A stretch of 64,000 nt of DNA, taken from Spisula solida. Taxonomy: Eukaryota; Mollusca; Bivalvia; Venerida; Mactridae. How positions within the stretch are numbered: position 1 is the stretch's first letter; each line of letters begins with the position of its first letter. Shown piece after piece: positions 36,804-49,408 of the stretch. The notes under the pieces are model-generated. The model was not told where the DNA came from. It worked only from the letters and a program-made list of their open reading frames with translations, and did no database searches. The position numbers and the translations under genes are program-made. Where the stretch lies: assembly GCA_947247005.1 (NCBI GenBank), contig OX365946.1:52602734-52666733 (forward strand), written 5' to 3'.

Positions 36804-38374
36804 TTTTACACCCCGGTGATATACACTATAGTATGGTTTGCCTTTTACGACAATATTGCTTCGTAACAATTAACTTACAGAAAAAATACATTAATATTTA
36901 GTATTGATATCTTTTTTATTGTGACATTTTCATAATCGAAAATGAGATTAAAGTTTTTAAACACGTCATAACGCGTGTCAGTCGTTGTTCCGTGCTGGTA
37001 ATACCGTGATACGAACATTATTACGATACAGATTAGAACGCATGGCCGCTGGCAGCTTCCGTACAGTGCGCGGCGTATAACTAAACCATTATAGATGACA
37101 TACCGTATTTTTTATATTCCTTGACGGTTGTATGATTGTTTAAAACACATAAATTGTATCTTCTAGCGTTCATAAGAATATCGTTAATTTTATTTTAATA
37201 GTTTTCGGGTGAGTTCCGCTGATCTATATTGTTACATTTTTAGTCTTGGATCAAAAGCATGTTTTTTTTTCAGTTTCAGTGACTGCATTAGAAGTCATTG
37301 GAACTACTCAGTGACATTATCCTGACATTGGACCAACCTGTGAGAGAGATAGCTTTCAATAGAGTTATACAGGTTGTCCCATAAATGTCTTAACATTGCA
37401 ACCGAATGCCATGAGAAAATGCAGGATACCATAAATGTTCATATATCAATGCAAAGCTTGCAGTTGAAAGTTTTGTTCAATACACGACCATATGCTTATC
37501 AATGAAACACAGGAATTAAGATTCTCGTCAGTACATATAGGTTTGGTTAGGTCATCTGTTTCCATGATATTTAGCCGGTTAGGAAGTATGACAGCTATAC
37601 ATTGGCAATACCAGGACACCGACCGCCGCAAAGTGTGACTGAAAACATGTTGGACATTAATGATAATAAAACAATAGTTTTACACTGAATTGTGGGCAAT
37701 ATATCTTTACATAACAAGTACAAAAACACGATAGTACGTGATGATAACAAATGTATCATAGTTTCAGTGTATATTTTACAGCAAACTCATAAGCGAACCA
37801 ATTATTCATAATTTGTAGCTAACTAGCCATTTTCAGTAAATCAAAAAGAATAAACAAGAATATATGATAGATATACTGTCCAGTTTCGATAATAATAAAG
37901 TGACGCTGTGGTCGAGTCATCTATTGTGGTGTAAAACAGGTTGGAAAGCCAGTGCTGAACTAAAATACTATATTAGCGTTTTATCAATATCAACCCATTT
38001 TACCTTTTCAGTCAATGGATTTAATAATCATTCGTGTGCACATAAAATAAAACGTCACCCTCCCATTATCCTAACTTCATAGTAAATGCACATATAAAAA
38101 ATATGTTTTTTTCGGCTGATATACATGTTATATCAAGGTCCTACTAAGAAACATTATATAATTGCATGGAATATTTAGCTATTGTTTTCAGTAAACAAGA
38201 TAATATTACCGTAATCTATTGTGATTAGACACAGAATACTTAAAAAAATACATTAAAGAGGGTTTTGACTTTTGCTGGTTAAAGTTAACTTTTTGAAAAT
38301 AATATGACAAGACCAGGTGATGAATGAATTTTTGTAATGACTAATAAAGGCAAGAAGGCATTGTTTAGTATTTA
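36804..38374. other. no gene identified
   Basis: 'tacaggttgtcccataaatg' at 37369 resembles a mariner-type end, but no partner end was found. Confidence 0.4.
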
Positions 38375-39909
38375 CAGGGTGTTATAAAAGTTTGTTATCA
38401 AAATTTGAATTCGTATAAAGGTTCTTTTTGACATGATCCTGACCTATATGCATGAATATATTGTAATGTGAGGTACCCTTGTGGCTGTTCTATTTGACTT
38501 GTCCAAGCTGTTATTAATTGTAATTTGCACTTGTTCATGAATTATTAATGTTTGCTTAACTGTTTATGTAGTTATGTATCGGTACTTAGCAATACGGGAA
38601 CCTCGCATGCACTTCTCAGTAATATTTCCGGGTCGCGGAAATATATGACAATTCACTGAATAGCCATCAATCCAAATACAAACAATGCATACGTTACACG
38701 GATCGATGCATGTCAACAAACTCTATGAATTGACTTACCTGGCTATGTGTCAAGTATTGTTATACTTGGTAAAAACATTGTTTACATGTGTGATTTAATT
38801 TAAACGACCGGCGCGGTCTTTACTACAAACCGTAGCAGCTGTGTACTTTACGTACACGTGTAGAGTACGGCGCCACACCACTAAATGTATGCTTTGCTTG
38901 TATAATATGCGGCCCGATACGTATAACTCTACATCTCAATTAATTCAAGTCAGTCTTTTAATTAAGTTCCATTTTGGAACTATTTCCTGCTGCGTATGAC
39001 ATAGAACAGAGTAAAGTTAGTCCTGGTGCTGATTGGTTGAGAAGTACCAGATTCTTTGAATCCAGGATTCTGATTGGTCGATGCTGCCAAAGTAGTACTA
39101 ACTCTGAAAGTATCAAGGCGCCGGCTATATAAACCAATACAGACAGAAGACAGGAGCTTTCCAAACATTTCCGCCATTGATGAAGGTCAAGTCCTTACAT
39201 ACATTTTGAACAAGACAAGAACAATGAGCCGTCCAGCAGCAGAAATGTAAATACGATTTGGTTTGATGAATTGATGAATAAATACGGACTCATTTAACAT
39301 TTATAACTTTTATTAGGAATTAGCTCAAAACGAACATTTAAATAAATACTTAGTCTCTTAAAATCTTGAACGACTGGATTTGCTGTTTGATCTCATTTGC
39401 TGTTTGAACTTTGTAACCATTGGTCTACTAGTATAAGGCATTTGTTTATGCAGTTATATTATTACCTTATTAAATAATTCATATTAGCATCTGATTTGTT
39501 TGTGGTTGAACCTGTACAGAGCCGACCGTCGCGTATTACAATATTACAAGGTTCTTGCGTTGAATAAATAAATTTCCGCGAGCAAATCGTGCAATATCGG
39601 TCCTTCAGATTTGTGTTGGTATTACACCTCGAGCGTCTTCGTGATACTGCCGCTTATGAAAACATACAACCGGGGATATAAATAAAGCGAATAAGTCAGC
39701 TGTGAAATTATGCTAATAGAAGTTCGAGAGTCGTGTCAAATTCTCTGGACTATACGCAGTAGAAAATGTTAATAGCTTGATTTAATGCCAGAGAGATTAG
39801 AACAATGGTACTAACCTCTGGATTTCAATCTGGAAATTTAACAGTCTTCTGAAGTGAGAAAAAACAATTTTGAAACTCAAACATTGAGAACAAACTTTTT
39901 AACACCCTG
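38375..39909. mobile_element. 1.5-kb TA-flanked element with inverted ends
   Basis: The left end 'cagggtgttataaaagtttg' (38375) and the right end, inverted (39885-39909), match over about 25 bp. Both are flanked by TA (38373 and 39910), as in Tc1/mariner. No transposase frame is present. The interior holds the promoter-like segment at 39032-39250. Confidence 0.65.
39032..39250 (+). promoter_or_regulatory. promoter-like segment with short leader frame
   Basis: Two inverted CCAAT boxes (ATTGG at 39032 and 39073) precede a good TATA box (TATATAA, 39126-39132). An ATG follows at 39224 with the short frame MSRPAAEM before TAA. A possible splice donor GTAAAT at 39247 would truncate the frame in an exon. 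The arrangement suits an RNA polymerase II promoter and first exon. No downstream exon is identified. Confidence 0.4.
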
Positions 39910-40279
39910 TATATGTAAAACGCTCAGTAGATTCGATGTGTTTGTACATTACAGCGAAATTTGAACACTATATTTTATTTTATTTTATTTTTCGTCATCA
40001 CCTAAATGAAGCAACTTTGTATAAAAACTGCAATTTACAGATGTTATGACTGATTTTGAGTATAACAAGAGTCGTCTTCGTAGTTAATACCAGTACACTT
40101 GACCAATGTTCTAACTCAGACACTAATTTTAAAATTGAATATCTCGTGAACCGTTATGTGAAATCACGTGATTGTTTGAACGCATATCTAAATCGATATC
40201 GTCTTCGATATTACGATGTTTTTTTACATTTCAATCGGTGCAATTTACTGCACCGATGCATGACGATACAATATCTATT

Positions 40280-41560
40280 TTACAGGCTTCTGGCCTGGCA
40301 GACTGTCAACTTCACGCTTCGACTGCTAGATTGTCAAGTTTACGCTGCCAGGCTGCTAGGCTGCTAGGCTGCCTAGTTCACGCTTTTAGGCTACCAAACC
40401 ATGAATATGCATAGCCTTAATACCTAAGACATCGACACATGCTGGGAAATATGCTAGGCTGCCAACTTCACGCTACGACTGCTAGATTGTCAAATTCACG
40501 CTGCCAGGCTGCCAGGTTTATGCTGCTAGGCTGCCAAGTTCACGCTGCTAGATTGCCACGTTCACGCGGATATGCTGTTAGGCTGCTTGGTTGTCAACCT
40601 CACGCTACCAGGTTGCTAGGCTGTCAAGTTCACGCTGCTATGCTGTTAAGTTCATGCTGCCAGGCTGTTAGGCTGCTAGGCTGCAAAGTTCGCGCTGCTA
40701 GGCTGTTAGGCTGCTAGGCTGCAAATTCCACACTGCTAGGCTGCCAAGTTCACGCTGCCAGGCTGTAAGGCTGCTAGGCTGTTAAGTTCACGCTGCCAGG
40801 CTGCTAGGCTGCTAGGCTGTTAAGTTCACGCTTCCAGGCTGTAAGGCTGCTAGGCTGCAAAGTTCACGCTGCCATGCTGTTAGGCTGCTAGATTGCCAAT
40901 TTCACGCTGCTAGACTGCTAAGTTTACGCTACTAGTCTGTCAAGTTCACGCTGCTAGGCTGCCAAGTTCACGCTGCTAGGCTGCCAATGTCACGCTGCTA
41001 CGCTGCCAATGTCACGCTGCTAGGCTGTCAAGTTCACGCTGCTACTCTACCAATGTCACGCTGCTAGGCTGCCAATGTCACGCTGCTAGCCTGCCAATGT
41101 CACGCTGCTAGGTTGCCAATGTCGCGCTGCTAGACTGCCAATGTCACGATGCTAGGCTGTCAATGTCACGCTGCTAGGCTGCAAAGTTTACGCTACTAGT
41201 CTGCCAAGTTCACGCTAAGGCTGATAGGCTGCCAAGTTCACGCTGCCATGCTGTTAGGCTGCTAAGCTGCCAATGTCTCGCTGTCAGGCTGATAGGCTGC
41301 TAGGCTGCTAGGCTGCTAGGCTGTTAGGCTGCTAAGCTGTCAATGTCTTGCTGTCAGGCTGCTAGGCTGCTAGGCTGCTAGGCTGATAGGCTGCTAGGCT
41401 GCTAGGCTGCTAGGCTGATAGGCTGCTAGGCTGCTAGGCTGCTAGGCTGATAGGCTGCTAGGCTGCTAGGCTGCTAGGCTGATAGGCTGCTAGGCTGCTA
41501 GGCTGATAGGCTGATAGGCTGCTAGGCTGCTAGGCTGCTAGGTTGTCAATCTCATACACT
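40280..41560 (+). repeat. GCTAGGCT-based array
   Basis: The left part (40280-41270) has irregular ~22-bp units 'aagttcacgctgctaggct'. The right part (41290-41545) is 8-bp 'gctaggct' repeats in which every third or fourth unit is 'gataggct', giving 24- and 32-bp higher-order units. Frames across it are by-products. Confidence 0.92.
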
Positions 41561-42777
41561 TCATCACGAGTTATACATTGGCGCATTAAGCTTCAGTGAA
41601 ATTCAGTTCAACAAAAAGGACGAGACTTATTGATGTTGCATAATTTATTATACTTATTGGTGTTTTATTTAATACTTATTGGTGTTTTATTTTATACTTA
41701 TTGGTGATGTATTTATGTATCAGTATAGGCCATGTATAACTATTCTAAGTAGACCACGACTAATGCATTTTCAAACATGATAAATATCAGTACATGTAGT
41801 CCAAATACCATTTCCATAATAGCCGTTGACTCTTTAAACGATTTTACAAAACATGAAAATAATATTTACGGCAATACAGAGCAATTTGATGAGTTGTACT
41901 TATTTTGTTTAAAATAACATTATTTTTTTCGTTAATCACTAAATGACCGCGTTGCACTCGAGTCCCTGTATGTACATGCTTACAGAATTCCCTGATATGG
42001 AGAGGGATAACATCAGGTAATATACGCATGCTCGAAACATAAGGGGTCGGCAGTTATATGAACGCAGACGACAAAACCAAACACGAGTACAGTTTGAATG
42101 ACCGGACATTAAATGTAAATGCTGTAGGGTCATTGTTAATTGTGGAAGTCTATCCTGTCATTTCAACATGTATGACAATTTAATAATCGGCTTTGAGGTC
42201 TTAAAGTCATTTTGATGTAGTTATTAAATTTAAATTTACATTCTAATTAAATGTAAAACTGACCCGTGATATTGATGTTAAATTTTGACAATTGGACATA
42301 AAAGCCAGACTCCGAGGCTAGATTTTATATCATGTCCACGGAACAATCGGAGGGGCGGTCAAACAATATTTTCTATAAAAATAGCTTTCAGCGATTTGAC
42401 TAAACTACCCATTCGGATCATTTTTAGTGAAAGTTTTCGCGCCCCAATTTTTTTAGACAACTCGAAAACCATTATGCAAATATACAATGTTTTATACACC
42501 AACCATGATGAAATATAAGGTAAGAAAGCATTTGTTATAATAAATCACATGCATGAAAAGTATAAAATTAGTAATAGAATGCAACTGCACACAGTCAGAG
42601 CGATGGGTCACCTAACTTTGAAAGAGATAAGTAGATAACTAAACACCATGTGAAAATTATAAATGTCGGGTGTGCAAAATATGACATATATAATAAAATA
42701 TTAAATGGCAAAACATCACAAAAACGTGAAAAAGCAATATGATGATGTAGTTTACACTAATTTATTTTAGGTCTTTT
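41561..42777. other. no gene identified
   Basis: AT-rich DNA. A short direct repeat 'tacttattggtg' occurs three times near 41650-41705. Confidence 0.5.
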
Positions 42778-42990
42778 GTGAAACAAGTTTTTTCAACTAC
42801 AACACTGTCGACACCTCATTCCCAATTTTATCAATCGCAATGAGGATATGAGAGAAGAGCCAGTTTCCAGTTTATGCTGAGTGTCTTGCAATGTACCATT
42901 TTTATTCCATCTTTGGTATAACGCGGCCTTGGATCGAAACCGGGACCTCCCGCACTCCAAGCCGACGCTCTACTATTAGACTATCGAGGA
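42778..42990 (-). mobile_element. tRNA-derived SINE family B
   Basis: On the minus strand, an A-box-like 'tagtctaatagtagagc' and B-box-like 'ggtttcgatcc' lead into a body with 'gggaatgaggtgtcgaca' and 'aaaacttgtttcac', also present at 8755-8925. The tRNA-like head is too decayed to be a gene. Confidence 0.7.
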
Positions 42991-44120
42991 GGCTTAATGC
43001 ACAACAGTCACCATTATACTAAAACACTAAAACAGCGTGCCATACTACTGTTAGTAGCAACTGTCATCAAAAATTCAAAATGTGTAAAAGTGCCACCATA
43101 TACGAAATTTCAGAAGACACAAATTCATAATATATAGAAATATTTTTTATTTTGTTGTTGTAGTTTTTTTGTTAATAAAAAGATTGAAGTAGTCAAGTGG
43201 ACGAATCGATTGTTTCGAACTTGCAATAAAAATTATTCGACAAAATTTAACATATGTTATGAGTGATGTACGCATGGTTTCATTCATATAATTAACCGCC
43301 AGTTTAAGTCATTATTGATCATCCCTCACATATAGTAATTTTAATATTAACCTTTGATGATTTTTCACAGTGGAACAGTTGTCCAATTACTCGTGTAAAG
43401 TTAGGGACAACTTCTCGATGTATGATTTACTGAGCATAGTAATTCAACCACCACAATCATGGACAATAGGGGAACGAGGGGTGGACTTTGCCTCATGTCT
43501 TAACGATGTTATCAAGAGTCATACAAGTTGATGTTCACTGAGATTTAATATCGATCCTGTAATTGTTCAGCCCTTTTGATAAAGAGTTAGGGGGTAGAAT
43601 TAAAGTTTCAGGGCACAGATGGGATTCTGGGTTCCTGCACAAAATCACCATCTGTTCGAAAAAATTGTGATAGATTAAATATCAACTCGTTGTCTCGCAT
43701 TGCTATGGTTAGGAGGAAGATCTCACTGTGTACTTCGGCTGTGATTTTGTTTTGTTTAAGCACAGATAGTTTCCGTCACATTAAATATCGCAAGTTAACA
43801 TTCCCTTCAATGATGTCAAAGAATCTTATAATAAAAAGAAGTCAACTAAATTATTTATTGAAGAAAATTTGATGATTCACGTTTTTTTCATTACACGTGA
43901 TTGTGTTCTATAACGTAATTTACGATGGAATATAGAGCGTCCTCAAGATATGAAAAATGAAAATGAGTCTAGCAGTTAGCACTATGGTTAATTTACAAAT
44001 CCTGATATTTTGTCATGTCATTTAGCCATCATTAGTCCGAACGTTACTACAGACTTACTAGACTGAAATTATTATACCTTTGGTATTCTAAAACTGAATC
44101 ATTGAAGATTACTATATTCA
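42991..44120. other. no gene identified
   Basis: Unique-type AT-rich DNA; the frame at 43690-43872 has no recognisable features. Confidence 0.5.
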
Positions 44121-44300
44121 TCGCTGGCTTAAAATGAGAAGGTCGTAAGTACAAAAATGCCATTTTGAGAAAACAAGAAAAAAATCAGTTTGGTCAACAT
44201 GAAATTTCCTATTTTCATGAAAGTAGGCTCATAAGAAGCGCTTTGTGATGCAGATTTCAAATATGTATGAGTTTTATACCTTCTCATTATAAGCCAGCGA
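44121..44300. mobile_element. MITE, family 'TCGCTGGCTTA', copy 2
   Basis: Ends 'tcgctggcttaaaatgagaa' and 'ttctcattataagccagcga' are inverted. The interior is reversed relative to copy 1 at 14508-14736. Confidence 0.85.
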
Positions 44301-44370
44301 CATGTACTCATAGTACTCATATATCATTCCGGGACAGGCGTTCACGAATATGTGAAATGAAATATACATA

Positions 44371-44559
44371 CAGTAAAATCTCGTTATCCCGAGTGCCTAT
44401 CGGGACAAGCCAAATGCTCGAGATAAGCCAGTTGCTCGACATATCCGAAGTCTATTAATTAAATATACAACATAGAGCAAATTCGCCGGGACTTTGAAAT
44501 TAACTCGACATAGGCCAGATTCTCGTAATAACGATGCTCGTCTTATCGAGGTTTTACTG
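44371..44559. mobile_element. pogo-like MITE with TA target duplication
   Basis: The left end is CAGTAAAATCTCGTTATC. The right end, reversed, is CAGTAAAACCTCGATAAG. TA flanks both (44369 and 44560). Ends of the type CAGT-AAA-CTCG are typical of pogo/Tigger elements. The interior phrase 'tagagcaaattcgccgggac' recurs at 63223-63242. Confidence 0.85.
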
Positions 44560-44561
44560 TA

Positions 44562-46080
44562 TTTAATGATATAACAATAATTATCAGATTATCGTATAGT
44601 TCATATATCATTATTAACAGGATGAGTTGTTGAAAATGCATTTGTTTTGTAGATGTAATCCGAAGTATTTCGAATAAAAAAATAAAATTATGCTCAAAAT
44701 TCGCAAGACGTTGATGGTCGTAGAATGTGAAAACTGACAGATAATATGAAACTTTTATAGCATAAACGGTTTACAATAACGACCACGTGCTGCATTTACA
44801 TATTAATTATATCAACCAACAAATGTTCAAATATCGTGAAAGTGTCATCTATTGAGATGACGTTTCCCCTCATTTGTACACCAGCGGAATTTCTTTTATG
44901 CTCTTAATCTTTTCAGCACTGTAAAACTATTTTAATTTTAGAGCAGTTTTATAAAGGTCTATTCATTTCAAGCGCTGTACGCAAAGTATATGTTTTTTAA
45001 CATACTATACTAACGTTACTAAAATGATAAAATATACGCATCATGCTACAGTTTGTACATGCAAAATCAAAATGCTGAATGATGTCCACAAAGTTCCCTA
45101 GAGACCCTTTACTCCATTGCTCATTTGTTTAAAAATCAGAGTCTCGGTTTTAGAAGCGATGAGAACTCAAGGTAGAGCTGTATCTATACAATTTTTCTAC
45201 GTACTTAAATAAAGACAATTGTGTTCATTATGTAGTAACAACTTTGAGCCAAGACACTCCCAAATATCATCTCAATGACGAGTGACAATATTGGAGCATA
45301 CCGATATGTCTCAAAGACATATTACACATTGGCACTGCGCATGCGCACAATGGCACACTCTACATACTGTACTGTAGAGAAATGTCCCCTTGTGTTTGAA
45401 AACAGTACGTCCAAGGTACCGGATCGTCCATTCTAAATTGTCCACAATGTACGTAAATATATAGTGTTCGGGCGACGGACGATCCGAGAATTCAAGTGAT
45501 TAGCATTTTGTGTGACGGGTTTGAAAAAATGTATTTGTTTTCATTTTAAACTCCGCTTAGTTTTTTGTGAGACGTTAAATTGTTTGTCAATGTTATAAAT
45601 GCATTAATGAATGGGTATTATAAATTTTGATACAGAACTATAACACTTTGATTATATCAATTTAATAGTGTTTTCCTACTTACATATATATATACGTTAA
45701 ATTACCTGCCAGTCAATGATTTAATGTATGAAACGAATTAATGATTAAGCATTGTACATTTTAATACAATACTATAACACTCTGATCATATCATTTTAGT
45801 CTTTTTCTACTTACGAATAATTAACATTGGCGACACTGGCGTAATTTTCTGATATCGTTTGGAGTCAAACTTTTGCTTAATTTTCTTTCAACTTTGAAAC
45901 ACACATCTGTTGAAAATCTGTCGCAATGTCTCATGTAACAGGTACGTCATACCGTGAAGTTCGGTGTGTTATAAAACAAATTGAAACTAGTATTCATGTC
46001 CTTGCAATGTATGATTTTTATGAAAGATTGTGCAACATATGCGGCTTTTGTGAATTCAGTTGAATAAACGTATAGTTTTT
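44562..46080. other. no gene confirmed
   Basis: Contains an exact NRF1-type palindrome TGCGCATGCGCA (45336-45347). Near 45925 a short ATG frame (MSHVT) runs into a good donor ACAG|GTACGT. These may mark a promoter and first exon, but no further exon was found. Confidence 0.3.
45336..45347. promoter_or_regulatory. NRF1-type binding palindrome
   Basis: TGCGCATGCGCA matches the NRF1 consensus exactly. Such sites are usually promoter-proximal; no gene start is confirmed here. Confidence 0.4.
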
Positions 46081-46082
46081 AT

Positions 46083-46204
46083 CACAGGTAACTGTATCAT
46101 TGATAAAGAGTAAAAACTTTTTTTTATAAAATTTATGTTAACTTAGATATTATAAATTTTATATATATATATTTTACTCTTTATTAATGATACAGTTACC
46201 TGTG
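46083..46204. mobile_element. hAT-like hairpin MITE with 8-bp target duplication
   Basis: Inverted ends CACAGGTAACTGTATCATT are perfect over 19 bp and extend to 33 bp with one mismatch. The element is flanked by an exact 8-bp duplication GTTTTTAT (46075-46082 and 46205-46212). Eight-base duplications are typical of hAT transposons. It is 122 bp long and almost entirely stem. Confidence 0.9.
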
Positions 46205-46502
46205 GTTTTTATTATATAAAACAGCATTACGAGACAAGAGTTGGATTCTTGATATTTGCATGGATGGGACAAGAGTGATTTTATCGTATGACAGTTTTAT
46301 GGCTTCACGCATTTGTACGATCTAAACATTAAAATACAATTGCAAGTATAAATATCAAGATTTCAGATTGTGCTTAGTAATACGTACGATTGGCACACGC
46401 AATCACCATACCATTGTCATAGGTCCCAGTCGAGTCGGTTTCGGGCAAAACATGTGATATTTTCTATTCTCGGTGTCGATGATTACTGGTTATAATCGGT
46501 CG

Positions 46503-46590
46503 ACGAATAAAATACTTACGATTGTTTCTACTGCGTCTTACGGTGTTAGCCAAAACTGCATGACGTCACATAGCACGTGGTAGGTCCAAT
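46503..46590 (+). repeat. E-box module, copy 1
   Basis: 'tttctactgcgtctta', 'gttagccaaaa', TGACGTCA (46561) and CACGTGGTA (46574) occur in an order shared with the copies near 50830 and 63640. Confidence 0.55.
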
Positions 46591-46605
46591 GTGTTATTGT
46601 GATTG

Positions 46606-49182
46606 ATTAAAATTCTTGCAATATTATACATGCCAAGTTGAAGTACTGGATCGTACTGCATAGTTATGTAAAATTAATATATTTGTACATGTATAAGTTC
46701 AAACTGTCATTAAAAAACTTCTTTCAAAATGGATTTCGTTTGAATATGAGCTAGAATTCAGCATACTAAATTATGGTGCGGCTACGTGTTTATTCCTTCT
46801 TGAAACTTTATACCAAAATCGCAAATAAACCACAGTGCCACAATTAGAGCCCATGTCATTAGCGCAAATATCAAATATGGCGAAGTGCAAATTGACCTCT
46901 AACATCGGCATTTATTGAGGATCGTTGTAAGAGTGTATTTTCCGTGTGGGAGCACATTTTCCGGCACTTAGTGGCAAGGAGATTGTTTTGTTTCCCATAA
47001 CTCTCATGAATCGGTTTCTTTACCGTTTTAGAAATATTTCACGGGTGTCAGCTATTGATACGTATCGTGTACGACAGCTACAAGAGGGGCCCTATATACG
47101 GCCCCTAAATGGACACCAGGTAGAATCTGAAAGGCAAACCATAGGGACGAAGTATAATACACACAGTAAAACAACTTTACGACCTCCGTGCTTTATATGC
47201 TATAATTAACGAGCAATTGACCAGTCATAAATTTGGACATAATTTGAATATGTAAATATGAGCCATTGTTAAAGACCAGAACCCGTACTAAGATAGTCCG
47301 GTCCTTCAACGTGATGGCATTTACTATTAAACACATGAGTTTTTTTTCCTGTCAAAATGCTTGATTTTCGTTTTCTTTACATTTTGTGTTCCGTTATATT
47401 CTTTGTTTCAGTTTTGAGAGTGGTGTCAGTCAGTGACATTGAGAAATGGTGTCTCAATATTCTAACAATATCATCCAGGGGTGTTCACACTTGTATTTGT
47501 TTTTAAATTCTACATGAGTTTTCTATATAGTATTCTAATATCACGACTGGAGACCACGGTACAACAATTACTTGCTGAAGTGTCCATGTCAGATAAAAAA
47601 TTACTACAGACAAGCTGTTTAGATGGTAGTCGAGTAAAAAAACCTTCGAGAACAAATAAAGTCGGCAGCCATTACTGAATGGATGTTGACGCGTATAAAC
47701 TCCGTTCTTTACCCGTACCTACCCGGTATTTATATTCTCAGCGCTGTATTCGGAAAGCTTTGTATGGCTCGCGATGACACGTGTTTCAAACAGACAACAT
47801 ATACCGTGCACGTCAAAATTATTTCATGAATAGTGAACAAAATATGCACATGTAGATGTTTTTTCAAGATTCAACCGTAAAATCTGTATTAAATGGGATA
47901 ATATTAATTTTAAACGCCAGTGGGGCAGAAAACATAATGTGACATCCGGGAAACTCGACACCAAATGTCGTCTGCCCGTTTCGTCTGCGGAAAGGAAAAT
48001 CACATGTTTCCCTTATTTATGGTCCTCTGGGCTATATTTACTGTTTTGAAAATTATTGCTTTTTGTCCCGTACGTGGTTTTACTATCTCGAATACAATTA
48101 TTCGTTATAATAAAATAGTCTTTGAAGACCGTCTAACTCCTAGATAAAAGTTTCTACGCCGTAAATACAGTCTAAAAGCCGAGCGATGATATGGTTAAGT
48201 ATGTATCTCCGACATTTCAATGTCGGTACAATAAAGTAGTTTAAGTACATGAGTGAAGATTAATTTAAAGTAATTCAAGAGTTCAGCTTGTACTTTGTAT
48301 GTAGTTAATACTCTTGGATAGTTACCAGTTACGTCGCTAGACGGCGTTCCGGGGAGTCATTAATAACCCCTAAATAGACTATTCCGAGACAGGGGACATG
48401 TATTTGATACAGTGTTATAGAAGACACGTAGAGAAAATAATGTTATATCTTTTTACTTCTTTTGAAACAGAATCTGACACGATACTTTTGTTGATGTTCA
48501 ATAACCTGGGAAAACCATGGTTATTTTATTACATAAATATAATCAAACGTATACATTTACATAGAAAGAAAAAAACTAAAGAAAACTAATTTATTTTTAT
48601 TCAAACTCGAATGGAAAATCGATTTAAAACGTCTTAAAATTTACATACTTTTGTGATTAAATTATTTTCTCTGTAACGAGAAAACTAATTTTCGAACGTA
48701 TTTGACACCACATGTATCGTGTAATTATGGTCGTACATCTTCGTCATGAAAATGGTTGAACAAGCTTAATGCCTATCACCGACACCATTAGAACAACATT
48801 ACATATCACCTGAGAAAACAACATATATTCCCGTACAATAACAGAACGATGTTATATATTCTAACACAAACGGAGGTTTCAGCTATATACACATAGAGGA
48901 AACCACGAAGTGCACAAACTGCCAATAAAACACAGTTACGACTGAATAACTTCAAACTGCAAATATCCTTACTAGTATACTTGACTTTGCATTGAAGTCC
49001 AAGAAGACATGGCAACGTTTTTAAATATACACTGTATTAACATGCATTATTATAAAGTCACAGAGAAGACAGATGCATATATACGTAATGTGACAATACA
49101 ACCCGTACAATGACTGTACATTAGAATTCAACCATACACTAATACATTAGTAAACATGTTATAATATATACGTATGTGGGTA
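46606..49182. other. no gene identified
   Basis: AT-rich unique-type sequence. Frames at 46946-47209 and 47481-47678 have no recognisable features. Confidence 0.45.
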
Positions 49183-49406
49183 ATGTTTTATCAAAGCTCT
49201 TACGGAAAACTTAATCTTCTCTCAAAGAAGTCCTTATACTGCTTGATACCTCCAATTTCTGAACTGTTATGGTTTTGTATGAGTGGATTCCTGAATCATT
49301 GTTAATATTGCAGATCCATTTACCACGGTTTTTATCTGTTAAAGAATTATAAAGAATTTAATTTGGACGTGAGTTTACTATTCCCGTAAGTGCTTTGATA
49401 AAACAG
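49183..49406. mobile_element. TA-flanked MITE, family 'CTGTTTTATCAAAGC', copy 2
   Basis: Inverted ends 'ttttatcaaagctcttacgg' and 'cccgtaagtgctttgataaaa', flanked by TA at 49181 and 49407. The interior shares 'ataaagaattta' with the copy in PRDM13 intron 1. Confidence 0.8.
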
Positions 49407-49408
49407 TA

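Noticed and set aside
37369..37390. Mariner-like end 'tacaggttgtcccataaatg'
   Set aside because: No inverted partner was found at a reasonable distance; the similar string at 52060 is too far away and poorly matched.
40056..40717. Frames with CQVHAARLLG repeats
   Set aside because: By-product of the GCTAGGCT-type array; no independent support.
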